Shown here: piece after piece, positions 53,036-62,706 of the stretch
Numbering within the stretch: the stretch's first letter is position 1
Layout of the letters: each line of letters begins with the position of its first letter
Origin: Erpobdella octoculata
Lineage: Eukaryota; Annelida; Clitellata; Hirudinida; Erpobdellidae
Assembly (NCBI GenBank): GCA_963978895.1
Contig: OZ022240.1
Location: forward strand, 13,345,807 to 13,409,806
Reading direction: 5' to 3'
DNA: 64,000 nucleotides
Translations under genes and position numbers: made by a program
The notes under the pieces: model-generated
Databases searched by the model: none
Told to the model about the DNA's origin: nothing
The model's input: the letters and a program-made list of their open reading frames with translations, nothing else

Positions 53036-55186
53036 TCATGCAAATAAACTCGCGACGTTAAAGAAATTCAGACTATTCAAGTGAGAAAACCTTCGACGAC
53101 ATAACGGCTTCGCTTTCGTAGCGGTACTTAATATCGCCACGTAAACAAAGACGAAGCATTTATATTCTTGCGGAGCGGAGAGAGCGGCTTCTAAATTTGG
53201 AAAATCTTCTTTTTTCTCTCTTTGAGACCAAATCCAGAATGAAGCCGATTCTGCTGCTTCAGAAATCTGTTTAATTGCACGGGTCCGCTCTCTGTTAGAC
53301 ATTCCCAGGGCCCGCAGCAACTTTAGCAAAGATTTACCAACCAAACCGCGTGCTCCGACTTCAACAGCAAAAAACTCAGCTCTTGAGCCATTTGCTTCCA
53401 AATCCAACACCAATTCTCTGTATTTTTCTAATTTCATGATGTTACTGGCCTCCATGTTGCTTTCCCAAGGCACTGTCAACTCGATGAGAAGAAATGTCTT
53501 GGCCAGACTCGAAAAAACAACTATGTCTGGCCTTTTTCCACTTTCCTTTATTGAAACTGGGAAGCACTTTTCCGTTTTCAGATCGGCAGAGACCCTCCAG
53601 TCGTTCGCCGCATGGAAAACATTCTTTCCTTCCGTGAGGGTTCTCTTTGGGCGATTTAGCTGCGGCAATCCCTCTCTCAAAAAATAAATCCTCCTCCTAG
53701 GTTTCACCTCCATTGAGTTGGCTTTTCGGCAGGCCTCTTTTACAAATCCCAGCAGCTTAATAGACTCCCATATCATGGTAGAATGTTCGATGCAACCAGG
53801 AACACCAGGGATTCCTCCTTTCTGAATTGACTTGTCTATGTAGTCGTTTTGTGTTAGATAGCTCGTCAACCTCTTGGCAAGCACAGCAAAAAATATTTTT
53901 CCTTCAACATTAAGAAGAGAAATTGGTCTGAACTGATTGATGTCGACTGAAACTTTCTCCTTTGGTATAAAAATGCCTTCAGCTTTTTGCCACTCTTTAT
54001 CAACAGACCCGGACGTCCAAGCAGACTTGAGCAATGAGTGTAAAACTTTCAACACACCCGGACATTTTTTATACACCAGGTATGGTACACCATTTGGACC
54101 TGGAGCAGATCTATTTCTTGTTTTTCGGAGGAATTGGGATATGTCAAAAATTGAAATTACTCCCTCGTTGAAAGCAACCTTTGGAAGAGGAATCTCGGGA
54201 AGATCTGATCTTTCAGCTAGTTCTTTGTCGCCCAAGGGGTCAATGAAAGCAGCTCGGAAGTGATGATCAAGCTGCTCTTTACTGACTTGCAGAGTACCTG
54301 ACTTTGGTGGATCGAGCAAGCTTTTACCATAAAGGAATGGATCTCTGACAAACTGGAATCTTGCCTTCCTTTGTTCTTTTTTCTTTACCCGCAAACGTTC
54401 TGCTCGCAAGAGTGCACTCAATCGTTGCCTCAAGTCATGTCGTAATGCTGAGAGCCCTGGTTTCTCGTTGTCTGGAGCTCTCCTCCATTGTTGACGAAGT
54501 CGTTTTTTTTCTTTTTTGAGTCTAGCAATCTCTCGTTGTCGCCTTGAAATATGAGTTTTTTCGCCTCTGTCCATGAGAACGTTTTCCTTGGAACCGAACA
54601 TCTCTAAACACTTGTTGTAAATGGTGTCAGTTAGATTGTTCACTTGAAACATTGGAAGTTCTTTCATCTGCACTTTGAGAAGCTTGGAAAGTATCTCGTC
54701 GAGCTTCGACCAATCCGCTTTGCTAGCAGCAGCGGGAAAGTTAATTCTAGCCCGAGGTTGCCTATTCTCGTCACTATCAGGATCGTGGAACCTGTCGGGG
54801 CTGTGGTTGGCATCCGGCCCGACTTGGCCCGGCGTCTTACTTGAAGCAATGCTTGCTACAGTACGATGATCCTTTACAGTTTTAAGCAGGCAACCCATCT
54901 TCGTACGGTGAACCTTCATACCGCGGCTTGTTGCGAAACCTCTACCGCACACACACTCATGAAGTGTTCCCCCATTAGGGTCCGTTGGAAGAGCAGGGTC
55001 GATGGCCGTAGGTCCGATTGCGAGCTCATCATACTCCCCCTCCTTTCGGTTGGAGCTCTGGGGGCATAAATCCGATTTCGTTGTCGCAGCTAGATGAACG
55101 GTGTTTTTTGTATCCCGGCTAAGCTGGGCCAGGATACCCGTAATACTCGTCTTTCCGAGTTGCCACCTGTCTTTCCACGGTGTCAC
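53036..55186 (-). CDS. Fused zinc-finger / RT-fingers / endonuclease protein, 716 aa
   Basis: Residues 78-99 form a CCHC/C2H2-type finger (CVCGRGFATSRGMKVHRTKM). A basic coiled stretch at 214-275 (RRQREIARLKKEKKRLRQQ) follows. RT N-terminal motifs appear at 359-380 (SAPGPNGVPYLVYKK) and 404-432 (IFIPKEKVSVDINQFRPISL), then CIEHSTMIWESI. Near residue 476 the sequence jumps to KLLGFVKEACRKAN, which in relatives lies between CCHC motif and nuclease. The nuclease has KRPDIVVFSSLAK (551 on) and LLIELTVPWE (566 on). The palm with F-x-D-D, the thumb and the CCHC knuckle are deleted, yet no stop interrupts the frame. It could supply DNA binding and nicking but not cDNA synthesis. Confidence 0.85.
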   Translation of the reverse strand: MTPWKDRWQLGKTSITGILAQLSRDTKNTVHLAATTKSDLCPQSSNRKEGEYDELAIGPTAIDPALPTDPNGGTLHECVCGRGFATSRGMKVHRTKMGCLLKTVKDHRTVASIASSKTPGQVGPDANHSPDRFHDPDSDENRQPRARINFPAAASKADWSKLDEILSKLLKVQMKELPMFQVNNLTDTIYNKCLEMFGSKENVLMDRGEKTHISRRQREIARLKKEKKRLRQQWRRAPDNEKPGLSALRHDLRQRLSALLRAERLRVKKKEQRKARFQFVRDPFLYGKSLLDPPKSGTLQVSKEQLDHHFRAAFIDPLGDKELAERSDLPEIPLPKVAFNEGVISIFDISQFLRKTRNRSAPGPNGVPYLVYKKCPGVLKVLHSLLKSAWTSGSVDKEWQKAEGIFIPKEKVSVDINQFRPISLLNVEGKIFFAVLAKRLTSYLTQNDYIDKSIQKGGIPGVPGCIEHSTMIWESIKLLGFVKEACRKANSMEVKPRRRIYFLREGLPQLNRPKRTLTEGKNVFHAANDWRVSADLKTEKCFPVSIKESGKRPDIVVFSSLAKTFLLIELTVPWESNMEASNIMKLEKYRELVLDLEANGSRAEFFAVEVGARGLVGKSLLKLLRALGMSNRERTRAIKQISEAAESASFWIWSQREKKEDFPNLEAALSAPQEYKCFVFVYVAILSTATKAKPLCRRRFSHLNSLNFFNVASLFA

Positions 55187-55260
55187 CGGTCTTTCCCAGT
55201 TGCCACAAGGTCTTTCCCGAGAGTCACCCGGTCTTTCCCGGGGGTCAAATGTCTAACGCC
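55145..55260 (-). ncRNA. Serial GA-loop hairpins in the LINE A 5' leader
   Basis: On the RNA (minus) strand, units of about 20 bases consist of a 5-base stem, a GAAAGA loop and the partner stem. CCCGG-GAAAGA-CCGGG and ACTCG-GAAAGA-CGAGT are perfect; ACTGG-GAAAGA-CCGGT pairs with one wobble; two further units (CTCGG/CCTTG and CCGTG/CAGGT) are partly paired. Spacers are GGCA or GACA. The leader of LINE B has the same plan with different stems. Confidence 0.65.
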
Positions 55261-55267
55261 TCAAAAA

Positions 55268-55622
55268 TGTATGTATGTATGTATGTATGTATGTATGTAT
55301 GTATGTATGTATGTATGTATGTATGTATGTATGTATGTATGTATGTATGTATGTATGTATGTATGTATGTATGTATGTATGTATGTATGTATGTATGTAT
55401 GTATGTATGTATGTATGTATGTATGTATGTATGTATGTATGTATGTATGTATGTATGTATGTATGTATGTATGTATGTATGTATGTATGTATGTATGTAT
55501 GTATGTATGTATGTATGTATGTATGTATGTATGTATGTATGTATGTATGTATGTATGTATGTATGTATGTATGTATGTATGTATGTATGTATGTATGTAT
55601 GTATGTATGTATGTATGTATGT
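55268..55622. repeat. (TATG)n array, tail of LINE B
   Basis: About 355 bp of ATGT repeat between LINE A's 5' end and LINE B's 3' untranslated region. Confidence 0.97.
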
Positions 55623-56198
55623 GAAAACTCTTCTTTGTGCAAGTTCGTCAGAGGTCTTCAGAGGAAGACCCTCTCAGCGTTTCGGCCTTTTCCTGACGCT
55701 ACCACGGGAGGGCGGGCCACGACCTTTGATCAGACGGCCGCCCCCTGACGAAATTTGTGTATCACAGGCCGTTTTCGACCAGAACCAGATAACCGGCAAA
55801 TCTTCAAAGTACCAGAACCAATAAGTCATTTTGAAACCGTCAAGCAACTGTAACAAGATGAGAAACTGTCTTTCAAACGCCGGAAATTGAGCATGTAGTA
55901 ACTGTAGTATCTACCAAACCGCCAGATTCCGAAACCAAAAGAAACATTCACCTCCGGAACTTCGAGCAATGCCATCACTTTCACCAAACGAGAAACACCA
56001 CAAACCATAATGGCAGGAAACATTGTTTCGATTATTTTCTAAACGCTAGCAACTTTCCTTCTGTTGCAAACAACCGAAACTTTCGCCGGCAGCCATTACG
56101 CGACTTCGATCCTGAACTTGTAAACAAAGGAGGAGCTAACACTGTCGTACGGAAGATAGAAGTGGCTGTTTAAATTTATTATCTCCTTTTTCATTCCT
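55623..56198 (-). other. LINE B 3' untranslated region
   Basis: Contains a perfect hairpin GGTCTTC-AGAG-GAAGACC next to the tail and a conserved block GCGTTTCGGCC with TCCTGACG. Equivalent blocks, diverged, stand at the 3' ends of LINEs A and E, and an isolated copy lies at 59831-60085. Confidence 0.7.
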
Positions 56199-56239
56199 TT
56201 GCATCCATATCCAAAAAGAAGCTGTTTCTGCTCTTTCAG

Positions 56240-57431
56240 CTATTTTCTTGATAGGTTGAGTTTTTTCCGACCCGACATTCGGAGAGCCACAAGCAATTTG
56301 ACGAGTGAGCGACCGGTTAAACCCCTGGCGCCTACTTCAATTGGAAAAATCTCGACTCTATATCCCGCACGCTCCAAATCTTGGGCAAGGATTCTGTAAT
56401 GTTTTTCTTTCAAGGTATTTGAGGCTTCCATGTTGGTTTCCCATGGCACTCTTAGTTCAATGATCAGCAACATCTTGGCCAAACTGGAAACAATGACAAT
56501 GTCCGGTCTCAATCCGCTGCTGCAAACCAATTCCGGAAAGCAGTCTTCATCTTTTAAGTCTGCTGATATTCTCCAGTCATTTGCCGCATCAAGCAACGAT
56601 TCTCTTCTTGTACTTGTCTTTCTGCGGCCCAAGTGCTGCAAGCCTTCTCTCAAGAAATAAACTTTTTTTCTGGGACACAACTGCATCGAATTGGCTAGTC
56701 TGCAGTTTTCCTTGATATGTCTCTTAGAACTTCAATGTGGCGCCACGTGTATCTTCCCTTTGCCAAAGCATACGGACAACATGAGAGAATATGAATCAGA
56801 GTTTTCTGTTTTCTCACACAGCTTGCAGGCTTCATTTTCAAGCTTTCCCCACTTAACTAAGTTCGAAGCTGTCGGCAGTTGATCATACATCGCTCTAATC
56901 ACGAAAGATAGGCGGATGGGCGAGTAACGCCACAAATCATTCCATGTCATCGAATGTTGAACTGCCGCCTCCCATCTAGTCCAATCGCCCTGTTGCGACA
57001 TCTGAGCACCTAGCTGCACTCTTTCCAACTCCATTGCTCGCCTTCTGTCTTGAATAATCAGGTATGTACTTTCCTGCGACGAGGCCTTAGACCACCACAC
57101 ATGATGGAACCAACCCAGACCGAGCCGTCCCGGCTGCACTGCTCCGAGCTTTTCAGACCATTGCAAAGATTCCTTGGCTTCACGGATGTCCCTCCTCAGT
57201 CCAGCCTTTCCCCGATCCAACTGCTGGGCCCACATTCACAATACATCGGTCTGAAGAGTTGTCCAGCATCAGCTGTGTCCGTATCTTGCTAATCTTGTAC
57301 TCTTCTACTAGGGACTTGAATGGAAGAGCTAACTTAGCTGTCTTACTATATAGAGCTAAAGTTGTTAACGCCGGTGGAAGTCCTAGCCATTTCCGAATAC
57401 AGCAGTTTATTTTCTTTTCCATTTGCTCCAC
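56240..57431 (-). pseudogene. LINE B thumb, CCHC region and endonuclease
   Basis: 57431-57180 encodes KKINCCIRKWLGLPPALTTL and the TAKLALPF thumb segment. A 2-bp loss relative to LINE C near 57192 shifts the frame to 57235-56732 (DIREAKESLQWSEKL, WNDLWRYSPIRLSFVIRAMY, KLCEKTENSDSYSLML). Another shift leads to the endonuclease frame 56686-56240 with LRPDIVIVSSLAK (residues 59 on) and LLIIELRVPWE (74 on) and FPIEVGARGLTGRSLVKLL. Confidence 0.85.
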
Positions 57432-57446
57432 GTGAGATAAACATAT

Positions 57447-58499
57447 CTAATAGATTGTTAATGGCCATAGCAACCTCGGTATCAAAACAAACTGTACCAG
57501 CCATACCTTGAACTTTCCCTGCAGCTCGGTTGAATTGATTTTCCTCTGGTCCTCAACCAAGCCCTGCAGAACGATGCTGCTCTGATTCACATCATTCATG
57601 GAGACGTTGTACCATCTTTCCAAGCTTTTCACAGGCTCTTGCTGGATTGTTGGGATTTTGCAACCAGCCACCGAGAATGAGACAAAACCATCAATCTCTC
57701 CATGTCGCAAAGAAAGGCTTCTCGATTTGGTTGGCTTGAACTTCATTCCACACCAGGACAACAAGTCGTTGAAATTTTAAAGAATACGACGCATTTCGCC
57801 GCTGTGATTCAAGATAAGAGTAGTGTCGTCCATGAAAGCTTTTATCGACGGCATGAAAATTCCTTTTCCCAAGTAAACATCCTGAACCCGAGATGCAATC
57901 GAACCGAGCAATAATTGCATAGCCAGAACAAATAGGATGGGAGAAATTGAACACCCCATAGCAATTCCGACCCGCAAGTTGAACCACTCTGTGGAGCACG
58001 TCGATGTTGGCAGACGTAGCCTAAAACGGCGAAAATACTGATGCAGAACATCGATGAGGAATTCTAGAACATTGTGCCTTTTGAGTGTTTTCCAGAGCAA
58101 TTGATGGCGAACAGTCACGTACGCGTTTGCTAAATCAAGCCAGACCACATGAAGGCTGAGTTGGTTTTGTTTTGCTCTTTTGATGGCCTCCCAAATCATG
58201 GATGAGTGCTCGATACAACCCGGTACTCCGGGGACTCCTTTCTGCACGGATCTGTCAATGTACTCATTACGAATTGCAAAATCCGTGAGCCTCTTGGCCA
58301 GAACAGCGAAAAATATTTTTCCCTCCACGTTCAAAAGTGAGATTGGTCGGAATTGGTTGATATTGACCGAATCTTTTTCTTTGGGGATGAAAACTCCCTC
58401 CGCCTTCTGCCATTGCCTATCTACGCATCTAGATCGCCATGCAAATCTTAAACGGTTGTAGAGCAGCTTTTGCACGCCTGGACATCTCTGGTATAACAA
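57447..58499 (-). pseudogene. LINE B reverse transcriptase
   Basis: 58499-57777 (240 codons) contains VFIPKEKDSVNINQFRPISL, LHVVWLDLANAYVTVRH (catalytic Asp about 122), VGIAMGCSISPILFVLAM and SIKAFMDDTTLIL (F-M-D-D at 222-225). The catalytic boxes are intact. A frameshift at about 57775 leads to 57764-57447, which carries the next block (WCGMKFKPTKSRSLSL, QQEPVKSLERWY, LIPRLLWPLTIY). This is the sequence missing from LINE A. Confidence 0.88.
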
Positions 58500-59058
58500 A
58501 TATGGAATGCCGTTGGAACCTGGGGCAGATTTGTTCCTCGTTTTTTTTTAGAAACTGAGATACTTCATTCATCTTTATCTCTCCACCGTCGAAAGCCACT
58601 TTCGGCAACTGTACTTCGGGAAAATCGGTTCTTTCCGGCAGCTCTAAATCGCCAAGAGGATCTTTGAACGTCAAACGGAAGTGATCATCTAATTCTTGTT
58701 TTGTCGCCCGAAGAGTGCCAGACTTTGGTGGATCCAGCAAACTTTTTCCGAAGCAAAATGGATTTTCCATGAATTTGCATCTGGATTTCTTTTGCTCACT
58801 TTTCTTTTTCCGGAGTCTTTCTGCAGCCCTGAGAGCCCGGAGCTGATTTTTTACATCCCGCCACAGTTCAGACAGACCAACATTTTCGACCCCCTCTGCG
58901 ATTCTCCATTGTCGCCTGAGTTTTTTTCGCTCCTTCTTTAATTTTTCAATTTCTCTCTGCCGTCTGGATACCGCTGCATGCGTGTGAACCGGGTTTTTCT
59001 GGACCACACCAAATGAATCAAAACATTTTTTGTAGATAATTTCTGAGAAGGTTTTCAT
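58429..59058 (-). pseudogene. LINE B region between zinc fingers and RT palm
   Basis: Contains a basic coiled stretch SRRQREIEKLKKERKKLRRQ and KSLLDPPKSGTLRATKQELD, closely parallel to residues 210-330 of the LINE A protein. A run of T at 58540-58548 shifts the frame just before the region PRFQRHSIFVIPEMS. Confidence 0.85.
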
Positions 59059-59259
59059 ATCAAGTTGTGGATTCTACCTCAACTGGGCTTTGAGTAATCT
59101 CGTCAACTCCAAGTCTAATGTTGACCAAGCTGAAGTGTCAATTGCTTTCGGAAATTTAATTCTTGTCATGGGTTCTAAATTTACATCTGCTTCTGAATCG
59201 GAGACTTTGTCGAGGCTGTGGTTAGCTTCCGACCCGGCGTAGTCAGACGTGTTACCTGC

Positions 59260-59649
59260 CTATTTTGTTGATGCAGAGCGTTGATTGATAGCAGTTTGAC
59301 AGCCCATTTTAGTTTTATGAACATTCATTCCGCGAATTGACTTAAATCTTCTTCCACAAACACATTCAGTTCCTCTGTCGAAAGCAATCTGTGGAGTATG
59401 GATGGGTTCTGGAACTTCTTGAACCGACGAAACTGAGCCCGCACTGAGAGATAATGGGCGGTGAACAGGAGCGGGAAGACATCCCATTTTTGTTCTGTGG
59501 ACTTTCATTCCTCGGACTGTCTTAAAACTTTTTCCACACAAACACAACACGGGCAAACCCCCATCAAGGTTCCTTGGAAAAGCCGGTTTATCATCCTGTG
59601 GTCCATTGATGTGGTCTCCCCCTCCTTTCGGTAAGAGCTCAGGGGGCAT
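59260..59649 (-). pseudogene. LINE B N-terminal double zinc finger
   Basis: Two fingers in tandem: LCLCGKSFKTVRGMKVHRTK and ECVCGRRFKSIRGMNVHKTK, each C-x-C...H...C/H-like. LINE A has only one. In R2-clade LINEs such fingers bind the DNA target. A TAG separates this frame from the next (around 59259). Confidence 0.85.
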
Positions 59650-59719
59650 AATTCTTTTGTTGTAGACGTAGCATGCGAAGACGGAAATGTGCCCCGGCTA
59701 GCCAGGCCAAGACACCCGT

Positions 59720-59815
59720 AGTTCTTGTCTCTCCAAGATGTCTCCGGTCTATCCCGGTGCCACTCGGTCTTCCCAAGCGCCCCTCAGTTTTTCCTGAGTG
59801 TCCGATGGCTAATGC
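59720..59815 (-). ncRNA. Serial GA-loop hairpins in the LINE B 5' leader
   Basis: RNA-strand hairpins CTCAG-GAAAAA-CTGAG, GCTTGG-GAAGA-CCGAGT (wobbles allowed), CCGG-GATAGA-CCGG and TCTTG-GAGAGA-CAAGA, separated by GGCA or GACA. All four stems pair although their sequences differ from those of LINE A. A further conserved hairpin downstream is GTGTCT...GGGGCAC here and GTATCC...GGGATAC in LINE A. Confidence 0.65.
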
Positions 59816-59821
59816 CCATGA

Positions 59822-60085
59822 AATGTATGTGAAAACTCTTCTTCGAGCAAGTTCGTCAGAGGTCTTCAGAGGAAGACCCTCCAACCGTTTTGGCCCTTTT
59901 CCTGACGCTACCACGGGAGGGCGGGCCACGACCGTTGATCAGACGGCCGCCCCCTGACGAAATTTGTGTATCACATGCCGTTTTTGACCAGAACCACATA
60001 ACCGGCAAATCTTCAAAGTACCAGAACCAAGAAGTTATTTTGAAACCGACAAGCAACTGTAACAAGATGAGAAACTGTCTTTCAC
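59822..60085 (-). mobile_element. LINE fragment D: 3' untranslated region only
   Basis: About 255 bp matching 55623-55880 with several substitutions (TTCGAGCAAG for TTTGTGCAAG, for instance), followed on the minus strand by a very short CACATACATT tail. A severely 5'-truncated LINE insertion lying between LINE B's 5' end and the tail of LINE C. Confidence 0.85.
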
Positions 60086-60086
60086 T

Positions 60087-60872
60087 GTATGTATGTATGT
60101 ATGTATGTATGTATGTATGTATGTATGTATGTATGTATGTATGTATGTATGTATGTATGTATGTATGTATGTATGTATGTATGTATGTATGTATGTATGT
60201 ATGTATGTATGTATGTATGTATGTATGTATGTATGTATGTTTGTATGTATGTATGTATGTATGTATGTATGTATGTATGTATGTATGTATGTATGTATGT
60301 ATGTATGTATGTATGTATGTATGTATGTATGTATGTATGTATGTATGTATGTATGTATGTATGTATGTATGTATGTATGTATGTATGTATATATGAATGT
60401 ATGTATGTATGTATGTATGTATGTATGTATGTATGTATGTATGTATGTATGTATGTATGTATGTATGTATGTATGTATGTATGTATGTATGTATGTATGT
60501 ATGTATGTATGTATGTATGTATGTATGTATGTATGTATGTATGTATGTATGTATGTATGTATGTATGTATGTATGTATGTATGTATGTATGTATGTATGT
60601 ATGTATGTATGTATGTATGTATGTATGTATGTATGTATGTATGTATGTATGTATGTATGTATGTATGTATGTATGTATGTATGTATGTATGTATGTATGT
60701 ATGTATGTATGTATGTATGTATGTATGTATGTATGTATGTATGTATGTATGTATGTATGTATGTATGTATGTATGTATGTATGTATGTATGTATGTATGT
60801 ATGTATGTATGTATGTATGTATGTATGTATGTATGTATGTATGTATGTATGTATGTATGTATGTATGTATGT
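60087..60872. repeat. (TATG)n array, ~786 bp, tail of LINE C
   Basis: ATGT repeat with two variant spots (TTTGTATG near 60241, ATATATGAATG near 60389). Longest microsatellite of the window. Confidence 0.97.
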
Positions 60873-61497
60873 GAAAACTCTTCTTTGTGCAAGTTCGTCA
60901 GAGGTCTTCAGAGGAAGACCCTCTCAGCGTTTCGGCCTTTTCCTGACGCTACCACGGGAGGGCGGGCCACGACCTTTGATCAGACGGCCGCCCCCTGACG
61001 AAATTTGTGTATCACAGGCCGTTTTCGACCAGAACCAGATAACCGGCAAATCTTCAAAGTACCAGAACCAATAAGTCATTTTGAAACCGTCAAGCAACTG
61101 TAACAAGATGAGAAACTGTCTTTCAAACGCCGGAAATTGAGCATGTAGTAACTGTAGTATCTACCAAACCGCCAGATTCCGAAACCAAAAGAAACATTCA
61201 CCTCCGGAACTTCGAGCAATGCCATCACTTTCACCAAACGAGAAACACCACAAACCATAATGGCAGGAAACATTGTTTCGTTGTTTCGATTATTTTCTAA
61301 ACGCTAGCAACTTTCCTTCTGTTGCAAACAACCGAAACTTTCGCCGGCAGCCATTACGCGACTTCGATCCTGAACTTGTAAACAAAGGAGGAGCTAACAC
61401 TGTCGTACGGAAGATAGAAGTGGCTGTTTAAATTTATTATCTCCTTTTTCATTCCTTTGCATCCATATCCAAAAAGAAGCTGTTTCTGCTCTTTCAG

Positions 61498-62691
61498 CTA
61501 TTTTCTTGATAGGTTGAGTTTTTTCCGACCCGACATTCGGAGAGCCACAAGCAATTTGACGAGTGAGCGACCGGTTAAACCCCTGGCGCCTACTTCAATT
61601 GGAAAAATCTCGACTCTATATCCCGCACGCTCCAAATCTTGGGCAAGGATTCTGTAATGTTTTTCTTTCAAGGTATTTGAGGCTTCCATGTTGGTTTCCC
61701 ATGGCACTCTTAGTTCAATGATCAGCAACATCTTGGCCAAACTGGAAACAATGACAATGTCCGGTCTCAATCCGCTGCTGCAAACCAATTCCGGAAAGCA
61801 GTCTTCATCTTTTAAGTCTGCTGATATTCTCCAGTCATTTGCCGCATCAAGCAACGATTCTCTTCTTGTACTTGTCTTTCTGCGGCCCAAGTGCTGCAAG
61901 CCTTCTCTCAAGAAATAAACTTTTTTTCTGGGACACAACTGCATCGAATTGGCTAGTCTGCAGTTTTCCTTGATATGTCTCTTAGAACTTCAATGTGGCG
62001 CCACGTGTATCTTCCCTTTGCCAAAGCATACGGACAACATGAGAGAATATGAATCAGAGTTTTCTGTTTTCTCACACAGCTTGCAGGCTTCATTTTCAAG
62101 CTTTCCCCACTTAACTAAGTTCGAAGCTGTCGGCAGTTGATCATACATCGCTCTAATCACGAAAGATAGGCGGATGGGCGAGTAACGCCACAAATCATTC
62201 CATGTCATCGAATGTTGAACTGCCGCCTCCCATCTAGTCCAATCGCCCTGTTGCGACATCTGAGCACCTAGCTGCACTCTTTCCAACTCCATTGCTCGCC
62301 TTCTGTCTTGAATAATCAGGTATGTACTTTCCTGCGACGAGGCCTTAGACCACCACACATGATGGAACCAACCCAGACCGAGCCGTCCCGGCTGCACTGC
62401 TCCGAGCTTTTCAGACCATTGCAAAGATTCCTTGGCTTCACGGATGTCCCTCCTTGCAGTCCAGCCTTTCCCCGATCCAACTGCTGGGCCCACATTCACA
62501 ATACATCGGTCTGAAGAGTTGTCCAGCATCAGCTGTGTCCGTATCTTGCTAATCTTGTACTCTTCTACTAGGGACTTGAATGGAAGAGCTAACTTAGCTG
62601 TCTTACTATATAGAGCTAAAGTTGTTAACGCCGGTGGAAGTCCTAGCCATTTCCGAATACAGCAGTTTATTTTCTTTTCCATTTGCTCCAC
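61498..62691 (-). pseudogene. LINE C thumb, CCHC region and endonuclease
   Basis: Same as 56240-57431, except that the 2-bp difference near 62454 keeps one frame open from 62691 to 61990 (233 codons), so the thumb and CCHC region are continuous here (GSGKGWTARRDIREAKESLQ). The endonuclease frame is 61944-61498. Confidence 0.88.
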
Positions 62692-62706
62692 GTGAGATAA
62701 ACATAT

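Larger units (their letters stand above)
52842..55266 (-). mobile_element. R2-like LINE A, full ends but internally deleted
   Basis: Complete architecture on the minus strand: structured 5' leader (55145-55260), a single ORF (55186-53036), a ~190-bp 3' untranslated region and a (CATA)n tail. Total about 2.4 kb, where full-length relatives need over 4 kb, because most of the RT is deleted. Its 5' end touches the tail of LINE B. Confidence 0.85.
55623..59820 (-). mobile_element. R2-like LINE B, nearly full length, frameshifted
   Basis: From the structured 5' leader (59720-59815) through two zinc fingers, RT, thumb, CCHC region and endonuclease to a 3' untranslated region of about 600 bp and a (CATA)n tail. 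At least five frame interruptions. The part 55623-58740 is nearly identical to 60873-64000. Confidence 0.88.
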
